From positions 1-64,000 of the forward strand of contig JANNYB010000202.1 of NCBI GenBank assembly GCA_031409875.1: 64,000 bases of DNA. The letters are read 5' to 3'. Of the stretch, positions 34,601 to 42,598 are shown piece after piece. Positions within the stretch are counted from its first letter, which is position 1, and each line of letters begins with the position of its first letter. The DNA comes from CALMEH01 sp031409875. GTDB taxonomy: Bacteria > Acidobacteriota > Blastocatellia > Pyrinomonadales > Pyrinomonadaceae. The position numbers and the translations under genes are program-made. The notes below the pieces were generated by a model. That model made no database searches and was not told where the DNA came from. It was given only the letters and a program-made list of their open reading frames with translations.

Positions 34601-35240
34601 TGCGGTTTATCGTCCGTCTGATGGAAATTGGTATCGGCTCAACAGTTCAAACGGCGCGTTTTCGGCAGTCAAATTCGGACTCGCGGAAGACAAACCTGTT
34701 CCCGCAGATTATGACGGCGACGGCAAAACCGACATCGCCGTTTATCGTCCGTCAAACGGCGTGTGGCATCGGCTCGATTCGTCAAACGGAAATTATTCGT
34801 CCGTGCAATGGGGAATTTCCACCGACAAACCCGTTCCCGCCGATTTCGATTCGGACGGCAAAGCGGATTTAACGGTTTTCAGAAACGGAACTTGGTATCG
34901 CCAAAATAGTTCAAACGGACAAACATCAGTCGAACAATTCGGCTCGGACGGCGATGCGCCAATGGCGGCAGATTTCGACGGCGACGGCAAACAAGATACG
35001 GCAGTTTATCGTCCGTCAAACGGAACTTGGTATTGGCTCGACAACGCCGACCGCGAATTTCACGCCGTCAATTTCGGCATTTCAAACGATATTCCGGTTC
35101 CCGCAGATTACAACGGCGACGGCAGATTTGAACAAGCCATCTATCGCGCCGGAACTTGGTATCAACTCTATTCAAACGGAAACTTTTCCGTGCGCCAATT
35201 CGGATTGCCGACAGATTTACCTGTCAAATCAATCCGCTAA
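31614..35240 (+). CDS. Large secreted SBBP-propeller / FG-GAP surface protein
   Basis: A 1208-residue secreted protein. A signal segment (FAVTLIVLAAMLTASLVIG) is followed by a DUF7948-like domain (PVYFEENSGQFNNKVRYFTR), about eight SBBP beta-propeller repeats with the pattern LVYSTFIGG ... GNAFVTG ... YPTT, two carboxypeptidase-regulatory-like domains (from about residues 762 and 850), and six FG-GAP/VCBS-type repeats near the C-terminus (DFDGDGKSDLAVFRP, NWYILQSQNN). Two segments are translated from repeats: PKSEVQSPKSED with NPKSQIPNPKSAV at about residues 102-125, and SEPSAVAGGL at about 261-270. Role unknown; surface adhesion or matrix is plausible. Ribosome binding site AGGAGG. Confidence 0.88.
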   Translation: MFENLKITRFAVTLIVLAAMLTASLVIGETKVFQSKVLAETLPKAEISQESVIENLGTQPVYFEENSGQFNNKVRYFTRGTKGYDLFLTATDAVYVLSSPKSEVQSPKSEDLRNPKSQIPNPKSAVAVYMTLAGANEDSTFAGSLSLEHKTNYFKGAESDWRTEIANYGQVRTNQVYEGIDMVWHGKENGGVQYDFVVEPNANPNQIEWQIKGASAVELTAEGDLLIKTEFGEIKQNKPFTFQDANGFRQEIESRFVLSEPSAVAGGLNAESFKVKFELGNYDRSKTLTIDPSVNLSNLSFSTFLGGNGADRGYGITTDRAGNVYVTGTTLSQSFPTTAGTFDTTYNNSFDVFVTKLNPTGSNLIYSTFIGGTGVDVGFGIVADTSGNAFVTGGSDSSISYPTTTGAFDTTGNGLRDVFVTKLNPMGSALVYSTFIGGNNDEEGQGIVVDVSGNAFVTGYSNDGAVDYPTTAGAFETSHNGSSDAFVTKLNPTGSALVYSTFISGTSSDSGRGIAIDASGNAFVTGSTQSTNYPTTGGAFDVTQNGGSDVFITKLNPAGSALIYSTFIGGNGTDIGDGIAVDSSGNAFITGQTSVGVPDYPTTFGAFDTTRNGPFSDVFVTKLNPTGSGLVYSTFIVGSGSDYGNGIVIDSSGNAFVTGYTGDSTTDYPTTTGAFDTTHNGNNDVFVCKLNSTGLSLIYSTFIGGSGNEEGNGIAIDSAGNVFVTGIALDGTTEYPTTQEVFQPQNNGNGDVFVTKLGDFSISGRTLDTSGLPLANTAVAMSGDNTDFMLSDAEGRFYFGDTILSGTNLVSATQILYNFNPPNFQVVTNRNKQITFVGRPTTSGPTVAFSNLGGDVQSTAGNIGLPNTNLTLIDTFGDIRTATTDAQGNYRFNNVRTGSFYIVFAERDGYNFSPAAAQVTFLDQNLDVDFTASPNSPRPVQDFDGDGKSDLAVFRPAEGNWYILQSQNNALKVVNFGVNGDVPLAEDFDGDNRADIAVYRPSDGNWYRLNSSNGAFSAVKFGLAEDKPVPADYDGDGKTDIAVYRPSNGVWHRLDSSNGNYSSVQWGISTDKPVPADFDSDGKADLTVFRNGTWYRQNSSNGQTSVEQFGSDGDAPMAADFDGDGKQDTAVYRPSNGTWYWLDNADREFHAVNFGISNDIPVPADYNGDGRFEQAIYRAGTWYQLYSNGNFSVRQFGLPTDLPVKSIR

Positions 35241-35335
35241 ACGGAAAACCGAAGCGGACGAACAGGCTGTCTCCTTTCGTCCGCTTTTTCGACTTGATTT
35301 TGTGCGATGAACTTCAGTTTGTCGAATGTTTAGGC

Positions 35336-35637
35336 GACAAGCTAAAGCATTAGTATCTACACAAGTCCAAATTGACTTGAATGCTTGCGCTTTTGTCGCT
35401 GAAAGCGACCAACATTATAGCCTAGCGAGAATCGCTAGGTAAGTTTGATTACATTTTCCGTCGCTGAAGGCGACGAACAAAAAGCGCGGTGATTGTTGCT
35501 CGCCTTCAGCGAGCGTGCATATTACCGGAAATTTCCTAGCGATTCTCGCTAGGCTATAATGTCAGTCGCTTTCAGCGACAAAACTCGAAGATTTCAGGTG
35601 TTTCCAAATTGTGTAGAAACCAATGCTAAAGCGTGTC
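35336..35637. repeat. Layered palindrome with six internal hairpins
   Basis: Outer arms 35336-35364 and 35609-35637 pair (GACAAGCTAAAGCATTAG and its diverged complement). A second layer, 35391-35441 with 35533-35583, pairs over about 50 bases. Within these are small hairpins: GTCGCTGAAAGCGAC, CCTAGCGAGAATCGCTAGG, CGTCGCTGAAGGCGACG, GCTCGCCTTCAGCGAGC and their partners. It fills most of the 424-base gap before the gene at 35665, whose transcript may include the right half. Confidence 0.92.
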
Positions 35638-35664
35638 AGACGTTAATGACTAAAGGAGAAAATA

Positions 35665-37908
35665 ATGAAAAACTTAATGATTGCAACATTTATATTAATG
35701 CTGACGGCAACCGTTGGCTCGACGTTTGCCCAACAGCGCGGCAGACTTTCGGTGAATAATTTTGAACGGCTCGAACGCCGCGCTCAGTTGTCTGATACGG
35801 CGGAATTTAGAAAGGTTATCGAAAATATTGTGCCTGAATCGCTCGGCAATCTTGATGTAACTTTCGGAATCGGCGGCAAAGTAACGACTGTTTTGCCGGA
35901 CGACGACGACCCGCGCACGATAGCGATTCAGCCCGATGGCAAACTCGTCGCGTCCGGCATTGCTTTCGACAGCGGCGGAAATTTTGCAAGTTCTTACGTT
36001 ATCCGCCACAACTCCAACGGCACAGTTGATACGGGATTTGCCGATAACGGCGTGTTTCGTCTAAATAACCCAAATGATTCAGTAATCTACGGCGCAGTAG
36101 CTTTGCCTGACGGAAAATTATTGCTCGCCGCCGATAAATTTGACGCAACGCTAAATACTTACGATTTCGCCGCTTATCGTTTGAACGCGAACGGAACACG
36201 CGACACGACCTTTGGCATTAACGGGTTAGTTACCGTTTCGCTCGGTGCAGGCAGCGACGAAGCCAGCGGCGGCGTGGTTGTGCAACCCGACGGCAAATTT
36301 ATTCTTGCCGGACTTTCCATCCGCAGCGGCTCAACTTCTATTTATGATGTCGCTGCGGCGCGGTTTAATGCCGATGGAACGCTCGATAACTCTTTTGGAA
36401 CTAACGGAAAATTGGTAATTCAAGTTTTAAGTGTCCTTACCCAATCAATCGTCACCAAAGTTGAACTCCAAGCGGACGGCAAAATTTTGATACTTGGCTA
36501 CAATTTTGTGGGCGGTGTTATTGATACCCAAACATTCCTCATCCGTCTAAATGCCAACGGAACTTTCGACAACACTTTCGGCACGAACGGCATTCGTTTC
36601 AGCAACTTTAACTCGCTTCGCAACAATACTTCCGATTTGGCGATTCAGCCCGACGGCAAGATTATTTTCACCTCTTTTAATTTTAATCTTGCCAGTCAAT
36701 CTTTTCTAGGTTCGACGACTGTGCGTTACAACCCGGACGGCACCGCCGACACAACTTTCGGAACAAACGGCGCGATTTTTATTCCGATCAGCACTCCCGG
36801 CATTAGAGAAAATTTCGGAGCCAGCGTCCTTCTTCAGCCAAGCGGCAAGATTGTCTTGGGCGGCTTGATAGTGAACCAAATACCTATGTTCGCGCTTCTC
36901 CGTTTGAACCCGAACGGGACACGCGACACGACCTTCGGCACGAACGGCGTAGTTTCGACGGCATTGAGCCTCAATAATTTTGTTTATGAAACCGTGCTTC
37001 AACCCGATGGCAAACTCGTCGCACTCGGCGTAGTCAGTAGCAGTTCGACAGCACTTTACGATGTCGGTTTAGCCCGATTTTTACTCGATGCGCCTTCTGC
37101 GCCGCCATTTTTCGATTTCGATGGCGATTCCCGCGCCGACCTTTCCGTTTTTCGACCTTCGGACGGCATTTGGTATCGGCTCAATTCAAACAATAATTCG
37201 TTAGCCGGCGCAAATTGGGGAATTTCGACCGATAAAATCGCGCCTGCCGATTATGACGGCGACAGAAAAAGTGATTTAGCAATTTATCGAAACGGAACTT
37301 GGTATGTTCTGCAATCTTCAAACAACACGGCGCAGATTTATGCAGTCGGCGACGCGGGCGGCGCAATTGTTCCCGGCGATTACGACGGCGACGGTTTGGC
37401 AGATGTTGCGGTTTTCAGCGGCGGCGTGTGGCGCATTCGCCAAAGCTCGAATAATCAACTTCGGACGCAATCATTCGGACTCGCAACCGACAAACCAATC
37501 GTCGGCGATTTTGATGCTGATAACAAACAAGATTTCGCCATTTACCGCGACGGAAATTGGTGGATTCAGCAATCTTCCGACAATCAAATCCGCGTCATCA
37601 ATTTCGGTTTGGCAACCGATAAACCCGTCGCGGCAGATTACGACGGCGACGCGAAAACCGATTTCGCAATTTATCGCAACGGCGTTTGGTGGATTTTGCA
37701 ATCTTCAAACAATCAAGTTCGCACCGTCAATTTCGGCGTGGCAAACGACAAACCCGTTCCCGCAGATTACGACGGCGATTCCCGCGCCGACATTGCGATT
37801 TACCGCGACGGAAATTGGTGGATTCAACGAAGTTCAAGTGGCGCAATCAGCGTTTCACAATTCGGATTATCAACCGATACACCCGTGCAGACGGCTTATT
37901 TACCATAA
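35665..37908 (+). CDS. Secreted delta-60 / FG-GAP repeat protein
   Basis: A 747-residue secreted protein with a signal peptide (NLMIATFILMLTATVGSTFA). From about residue 60 to 470 it carries seven delta-60-type repeats (IQPDGKLVASG, RLNANGTRDTTFGINGLVTV), then from 475 to the end about seven FG-GAP repeats (FDFDGDSRADLSVFRPSDG, NWWIQQSSDNQIRVINFG). The C-terminal module matches the one ending the 31614 protein closely in order and wording, suggesting domain sharing. Likely a surface-exposed propeller protein. Ribosome binding site AAAGGAG. Confidence 0.87.
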   Translation: MKNLMIATFILMLTATVGSTFAQQRGRLSVNNFERLERRAQLSDTAEFRKVIENIVPESLGNLDVTFGIGGKVTTVLPDDDDPRTIAIQPDGKLVASGIAFDSGGNFASSYVIRHNSNGTVDTGFADNGVFRLNNPNDSVIYGAVALPDGKLLLAADKFDATLNTYDFAAYRLNANGTRDTTFGINGLVTVSLGAGSDEASGGVVVQPDGKFILAGLSIRSGSTSIYDVAAARFNADGTLDNSFGTNGKLVIQVLSVLTQSIVTKVELQADGKILILGYNFVGGVIDTQTFLIRLNANGTFDNTFGTNGIRFSNFNSLRNNTSDLAIQPDGKIIFTSFNFNLASQSFLGSTTVRYNPDGTADTTFGTNGAIFIPISTPGIRENFGASVLLQPSGKIVLGGLIVNQIPMFALLRLNPNGTRDTTFGTNGVVSTALSLNNFVYETVLQPDGKLVALGVVSSSSTALYDVGLARFLLDAPSAPPFFDFDGDSRADLSVFRPSDGIWYRLNSNNNSLAGANWGISTDKIAPADYDGDRKSDLAIYRNGTWYVLQSSNNTAQIYAVGDAGGAIVPGDYDGDGLADVAVFSGGVWRIRQSSNNQLRTQSFGLATDKPIVGDFDADNKQDFAIYRDGNWWIQQSSDNQIRVINFGLATDKPVAADYDGDAKTDFAIYRNGVWWILQSSNNQVRTVNFGVANDKPVPADYDGDSRADIAIYRDGNWWIQRSSSGAISVSQFGLSTDTPVQTAYLP

Positions 37909-37918
37909 AAGAATATGA

Positions 37919-38065
37919 ATTCGAGATAAGCAAATCGAATCGGAAAAACGGAAAAGTTGCCCGCGAAACACGCGAAATACGCGAAAAAAAGATAGGAAAA
38001 ATGTGAAATATAGTTTTAATTTTAGCGTATTTCGCGTGTTTCGCGGGCAAAAATCTTATCTCGAA
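37919..38065. repeat. GCCCGCGAA-family palindrome, copy 2, nested
   Basis: Inner arms 37959-37984 and 38024-38048 match those of the 14107 element almost base for base. Outer arms ATTCGAGATAAG (37919-37930) and CTTATCTCGAA (38055-38065) enclose it. It lies between two same-strand genes. Confidence 0.9.
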
Positions 38066-38093
38066 CTCAGGTTAAAATATTAGGAGAAACAAA

Positions 38094-39719
38094 ATGTTCA
38101 AAAATATCATTGCGAAAAAATCAATCGGTAAATACATAGGTTTGATTGTGTTAAGTCTTATATTCGTTTCAATCTCAAACGCGGCAACTTTTACGGTCAA
38201 CACGACGCTCGACACGATTGATGCCGTGCCGGGAAATAATATTTGTGCGGATTCGACGGGAAATTGTTCGCTGCGGGCGGCGATTGGCGAAACTAATCAG
38301 CTTGCGACAGTTGTTGCCACGAGAATCAACACGATTACGCTTCCCGCCGGAATTTATACGTTGACAATTACGGGCGGAAGCGAATTTTTGAATGCTTCCG
38401 GCGATTTGAATATTCGCAATTCTTCAAATCTGACCATCAACGGCGACAACGCTCGCACGACAATTATCCAAGCCGGAACGATAAAAAGCACGAACGCCAC
38501 AGACGGCGACGGCATTGACCGCGTTATCGGTATTTTCAATAGCGGTGCAGTTATTTTGAGCCTGAATAATTTGACTTTTAGAAACGGAAGACGAAATTTT
38601 GTCGGATCAGTAAACGATGGTGGCGGAGTTTTGTATCGAGCGGCTTTAAGTTCAGGCGGTGGTTTGAATATCAATAATTGTGCGTTTCTTGATAATGCGG
38701 CGGAAGATAACGGCGGTGGAATTTCGAGCGATACAAATACCAACATCACAAATTCATTGATTGCCGGAAACGTTGCTTTTTCATCGTCGGATTTTGGCGG
38801 CGGAATGTTTTTTTCACAAACCGAAACGGCTTCGGCAACTCTCAATCTGACAAATACGACAATTTCCGGCAATGCAATAAACACCGCGACAAATGGCGGA
38901 ACCGGCGGCGGTTTGTTTGTCGGCAGATTTAATGTCGCCGGATTGACTTCAACCGCCAACATCACAAACTGCACAATTATCGGAAACACGGCAATCGGAA
39001 CCGGCGGACGAGGCGGCGGAATTGCTGCACAAGCATTAGTTACAACTCGTTTGCGAAATACGATTGTCGCCGGAAATCAAGCGACAACAGCCGGACCTGA
39101 TTTTTCGCTTTCACCAAACGGAACAATGACCGTAGTTTCCGGCGGCACAAACCTTATCGGAAACGATTCATCAAGCACAGGTTGGATCGGATCAGATTTA
39201 CTCAATAATTTAACGGCAAATCTCGGAGCATTAGCAAACAACGGCGGACAAACCGACACGCACGCCGTTCCCACAGTTTCTTCGGCATTAAACGCGGGAC
39301 AAAATTGCGTCGTTGATGCAACTTGTGCAACCTTCAACGCACCTGCCAATTTAACGACCGATCAACGCGGCGAAAATCGTTTAATTGACGGATTTACTCA
39401 ACAATTTGCTTTATTTGTTGACGTTGGAGCGTATGAAAAACTCGCTCCAAGTGCCGCCAATGTCTCAATTTCAGGCAGAGTTTTTGCAGAAAATAATCAA
39501 GGTTTGCGAAACGCGATTGTTACGCTAACCGACTCCAACGGACAAACTCGCACGACTCGCACAACTTCGTTTGGCTATTTCACATTTGAAGAAATCGAAG
39601 TCGGGCAGACGGTTATTATTGGCGTTCGTTCAAAACGCTATCAATTTGCGCCGCAAGTTGTTGCGGTGAATGAACAGTTGGAAGATTTGAACTTTGTTCC
39701 GATTACGGAGAATAAATAA
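38094..39719 (+). CDS. Secreted CSLREA beta-helix protein
   Basis: A 541-residue protein with a signal segment (YIGLIVLSLIFVSISNAATF). Immediately after it comes a CSLREA-type region, FTVNTTLDTIDAVPGNNICA then GNCSLRAAIGETN. Residues 90-370 form a right-handed beta-helix with repeated N-N-T and G-G-G turns (LNNLTFRNGRR, ISGNAINTATNGG), then a choice-of-anchor-like segment. The C-terminus (from about residue 457) is a carboxypeptidase-regulatory-like domain (ISGRVFAENNQGLRNAIVTL). Probably surface exposed. Ribosome binding site AGGAG. Confidence 0.87.
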   Translation: MFKNIIAKKSIGKYIGLIVLSLIFVSISNAATFTVNTTLDTIDAVPGNNICADSTGNCSLRAAIGETNQLATVVATRINTITLPAGIYTLTITGGSEFLNASGDLNIRNSSNLTINGDNARTTIIQAGTIKSTNATDGDGIDRVIGIFNSGAVILSLNNLTFRNGRRNFVGSVNDGGGVLYRAALSSGGGLNINNCAFLDNAAEDNGGGISSDTNTNITNSLIAGNVAFSSSDFGGGMFFSQTETASATLNLTNTTISGNAINTATNGGTGGGLFVGRFNVAGLTSTANITNCTIIGNTAIGTGGRGGGIAAQALVTTRLRNTIVAGNQATTAGPDFSLSPNGTMTVVSGGTNLIGNDSSSTGWIGSDLLNNLTANLGALANNGGQTDTHAVPTVSSALNAGQNCVVDATCATFNAPANLTTDQRGENRLIDGFTQQFALFVDVGAYEKLAPSAANVSISGRVFAENNQGLRNAIVTLTDSNGQTRTTRTTSFGYFTFEEIEVGQTVIIGVRSKRYQFAPQVVAVNEQLEDLNFVPITENK

Positions 39720-39721
39720 AC

Positions 39722-39812
39722 AAGTCAGAACCGTCTGCGGTAGCGGGCAGTTGAAGTTAAACGGTTTAGTGATTGAAGTTAAACCATCCGCTACCGCAGA
39801 CGGTTCTGACTT
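39722..39812. repeat. GTCAGAACCGTCTGCGGTAG palindrome
   Basis: Arms 39722-39747 and 39787-39812 pair in 25 of 26 positions. Twenty-five bases of the left arm (39724-39748) are identical to 32387-32411 inside the SBBP gene. The right arm ends 16 bases before the start codon of the next gene. Confidence 0.93.
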
Positions 39813-39827
39813 AAAATGGAGAAAAAG

Positions 39828-40913
39828 ATGAAAAAAATTAAATTAGAAATGTTCCCGATATTTTGTTTGATGTTTTTGGCGATGTCCGTTCACGCGCAGA
39901 CGGTTCAGAGCGGATTTACGGTTGAGCGCGAAATTTTTGGCACGGAAAAACATATTTACGAAGTTAGTCTGACGAAAGGGCAAATAATCAATTTTGTCGC
40001 GCACCAACGCGGCGCGGATATTGTTTTGCAGGCTTTTACGGCAGACGGAAAATTTTATGACCGCGTGGACAGTCCGAACGGTGATGACGGCGATGAAGCG
40101 ATAAAATTTGTTTCGCTCAACGGCGGAAACTATCGTTTTGAGATAAAAAGTTACAGTCCGAATTTTGAGAAAGGCAAATATTTTATCAAGCCTTTGGAAC
40201 TTCGCAAGGCAACAAATAGCGAGATAAAAGCGCAAAAACTCAAAGACGATTTAATGAAAATCGTCGCGCTGGATAACCGTTCGGACACTACGGTCGAGAG
40301 CCTCAAACGCATTTATCTTGATCGCGGATTTTTAATCGGTCAGTCCGGTTTTATTTGGTCAACCGCCGATTTTTTTGCTTCACTTGCACAATCTCCGCCA
40401 AATTTGCCCGCCGATTCTACGTCTGAAGACCAATTCAGCGAAGCTCGGATGGAAGATTTCGGCGACACGGTTTTGCTGAGTGTGCGTCGCAGTCGGCACA
40501 ACAAAAATCCACAGCAAAATGTTGATATAACGACAGTTCAGCGCATCGGCTACGTTTTCAAGCGCGTCAAAAGCGAATGGCGAATTGCTGCTTTTCAGTT
40601 CACTTTTATTGAACGCGAATTCAAACCTGTCAAACTTGACGGAGCAAAACTCGACGCTTTTATCGGCGTTTATGAAGGCGAAATACCGGCGTTAACGCTG
40701 ACCGTTTTGCGCGAAGGTGATGTGCTTTACTTCAAATTTCCCGAAGGCGAAAAAATCGAACTCACGCCCGAAAGCGAAAATATTTTTTACGCCGACAGCA
40801 CAGTCGGCATCAATATCGCCTTTGTTCGCAACGCCAACGGCGCAGTAACGCAAGCCGTCGTTAGTTATTCATCGCCGCAAAATCGTCTGATGATTCAGCC
40901 GAAAATTAAATGA
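39828..40913 (+). CDS. Secreted PPC-domain and NTF2/DUF3471-like protein
   Basis: About 361 residues from ATG 39828, chosen over 39816 because GGAG lies just upstream of it. The signal peptide is MFPIFCLMFLAMSVHA. Residues 25-125 look like a PPC-type beta domain (REIFGTEKHIYEVSLTKG, GGNYRFEIKSY), related in style to the N-terminus of the CHAT protein. A central region (about 140-270) resembles an NTF2-like or SnoaL-like fold, and the C-terminal part (LDAFIGVYEGEIPALTLTVL) is like DUF3471 tails. No catalytic motif is clear. Confidence 0.75.
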   Translation: MKKIKLEMFPIFCLMFLAMSVHAQTVQSGFTVEREIFGTEKHIYEVSLTKGQIINFVAHQRGADIVLQAFTADGKFYDRVDSPNGDDGDEAIKFVSLNGGNYRFEIKSYSPNFEKGKYFIKPLELRKATNSEIKAQKLKDDLMKIVALDNRSDTTVESLKRIYLDRGFLIGQSGFIWSTADFFASLAQSPPNLPADSTSEDQFSEARMEDFGDTVLLSVRRSRHNKNPQQNVDITTVQRIGYVFKRVKSEWRIAAFQFTFIEREFKPVKLDGAKLDAFIGVYEGEIPALTLTVLREGDVLYFKFPEGEKIELTPESENIFYADSTVGINIAFVRNANGAVTQAVVSYSSPQNRLMIQPKIK

Positions 40914-40918
40914 ATTCA

Positions 40919-41122
40919 TTAGTGAGCAGTATGAAAATTGCTTAACCCAAAAGAACGAAAAATTTGCCCGCGAATTTACGCGAATCGGCGCGAATATTTT
41001 TTATTTCTTAAAGTTGTCGCCGAAAAATCTGCACGAATTGGTTTTTATTCGCGTTAATTCGCGGGCAAAAAATCTTAAAATAACCTTTTTGGTATCCGGC
41101 AATTACCGTGCTGCTCAGTAAT
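40919..41122. repeat. GCCCGCGAA-family palindrome, copy 3, nested
   Basis: Inner arms 40966-40985 and 41047-41066 (GCCCGCGAATTTACGCGAAT) are related to the copies at 14107 and 37959. Outer arms, TTAGTGAGCAGTAT (40919-40932) and GTGCTGCTCAGTAAT (41108-41122), pair imperfectly. Confidence 0.8.
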
Positions 41123-41174
41123 GAGATAATCTAATAAACTTGAAAATCAAGTAAATTTTTAGAGGAATATAATT

Positions 41175-41726
41175 ATGCAAATTTATATCAACAAAAACGG
41201 ACAACAATTAGGACCTTTTGAAGAAGCGAAGGTTTTGGAAATGCTGGCAAAAGGCGAACTTTCGTCAAACGATATGGCGATTCGGCACGGCGAACAGCAA
41301 TGGCAACCTTTAGCGACAATGTATCAAGGCGTTGCCGTTGCAAATCCTGTAATGCAACCGACACAACCTGTAAGTTTAAGCCGGACAACAGTTAGGCTTA
41401 ATATTAATACTTTGCAAACTGTTGAAGGTTGGGCAAATGCTAATAATTTTATTTTGAAATCATCTTCGGGAAATGAAAGAACTTATCAACGCGGAATCGG
41501 TTTTTTAGTTGCGCCGACGATGTTAAGAATTATACCGGAAAATCAAGAATTAGTGCTGGAAATATGGATTAGATCGAATCTTTTTGCCCGTATTCTTTCA
41601 GCTTTTTTGCTTCCGGCTGAAATAGGAATCGAATCCGGCGGTTTTCGTGCAGTCGTGCCGAGAAATATGTCACGAAATCTTTTCAATCAATTACTCACTC
41701 AATTAAGAGTGCCGTTGATTGGATAA
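41175..41726 (+). CDS. GYF_2 domain protein
   Basis: A 183-residue protein. Residues 3-50 fit the GYF_2 domain (YINKNGQQLGPFEEAKVLEM, then LSSNDMAIRHGEQQWQPL), a small fold thought to bind proline-rich or membrane partners. The rest has a second domain with hydrophobic strands (LVLEIWIRSNLFARILSAFL) but no clear membrane helix. No signal peptide. Ribosome binding site AGAGGA before ATG 41175. Convergent with the SDR gene. Confidence 0.75.
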   Translation: MQIYINKNGQQLGPFEEAKVLEMLAKGELSSNDMAIRHGEQQWQPLATMYQGVAVANPVMQPTQPVSLSRTTVRLNINTLQTVEGWANANNFILKSSSGNERTYQRGIGFLVAPTMLRIIPENQELVLEIWIRSNLFARILSAFLLPAEIGIESGGFRAVVPRNMSRNLFNQLLTQLRVPLIG

Positions 41727-41739
41727 AAAATTGAAAAAT

Positions 41740-41798
41740 AAGACACGGATTTTACGGAAATAATTGAAAATCCATTATCTCCGTAAAATCCGGGTCCT
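41740..41798. terminator. Palindromic bidirectional terminator
   Basis: ACACGGATTTTACGGA-type arms, 41740-41764 and 41774-41798, pair with few mismatches around a nine-base loop, flanked by A and T runs, between two convergent genes. Confidence 0.8.
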
Positions 41799-41804
41799 AA
41801 TTTT

Positions 41805-42587
41805 TTAGCCGAAACTTGTGCCTAAAAGCCATTGTCCGCCATCAACGACTAGCGTAACGCCGTTGATATAACTTGCGCCGTCTGATGTGAGAAAAAGCGC
41901 GGCGTTTTCGATGTCGGCAATGCGTCCGAATCTTTGCAAAGGAATTTTGCGCGTTAATTTCTCTTTTAATTCAGGTGGCAAAAGCCGTTTCATTCCTTCG
42001 GTGTCTTCAATCGGTCCGGGCGCGATGCCGTTGACGCGAATTCCGTGTCTGCCCCATTCGACCGAAAGATTTCGCGTAATTGCGTCAACTCCGGCTTTTG
42101 CCGCCGAAACGTGAATTTGCATCGGCGTTGCCAAATAATGCAAAGTCGCCGAAATATTCAAAATCTGACCTTTCGATTTTTTCAATTCTTCAAACGCGGC
42201 ACGACAGACGTTAAAAGTTCCTTTTGTGTCAATATCAACGACTGTTCCGAAACCGTTTGGCGAAAGTTCTTCGGCTTTGCACAAAAAATTTCCCGCCGCG
42301 CCGTTGACGACAATATCAATTTTGCCGTAATGTTCGACGGTTTTCGCAATCGCGTTTTCGACCGCTTCAAAATCTCGAACGTCCGCGACAACCGCAAAAC
42401 ATTCGCCGCCGATGGCTTCGATGCTTTGTTTCATCGCTTCGAGATTCTCGATTTTCCGCGAAGTTATCGCAATCTTCGCGCCCGCTTCGACAAACGCCCG
42501 AGCCACGCCGCCCGTAATTCCAGTCGCGCCGCCTGTTACAAACGCAACTTTACCTTGTAAAATGTTATCTGCAAATATTTTATCCAT
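41805..42587 (-). CDS. 2,4-dienoyl-CoA reductase-like SDR
   Basis: A 260-residue short-chain dehydrogenase/reductase. The NAD(P) site is FVTGGATGITGGVARAF; NGAAGNFLCKAEELSPNGF and DIDTKGTFNVCRAAF match the dienoyl-CoA reductase branch, and the catalytic tyrosine position is absent, with HVSAAKAGVDAITR instead, as in that branch. The C-terminus SYINGVTLVVDGGQWL is typical. It would reduce unsaturated fatty acyl-CoA intermediates in beta-oxidation. It is a monocistronic minus-strand gene. Confidence 0.88.
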   Translation of the reverse strand: MDKIFADNILQGKVAFVTGGATGITGGVARAFVEAGAKIAITSRKIENLEAMKQSIEAIGGECFAVVADVRDFEAVENAIAKTVEHYGKIDIVVNGAAGNFLCKAEELSPNGFGTVVDIDTKGTFNVCRAAFEELKKSKGQILNISATLHYLATPMQIHVSAAKAGVDAITRNLSVEWGRHGIRVNGIAPGPIEDTEGMKRLLPPELKEKLTRKIPLQRFGRIADIENAALFLTSDGASYINGVTLVVDGGQWLLGTSFG

Positions 42588-42598
42588 AATTTTTAGAA

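Noticed and set aside
41805..42587. Ordinary YxxxK short-chain dehydrogenase
   Set aside because: The usual catalytic Tyr is missing and the segment matches the dienoyl-CoA reductase pattern instead.
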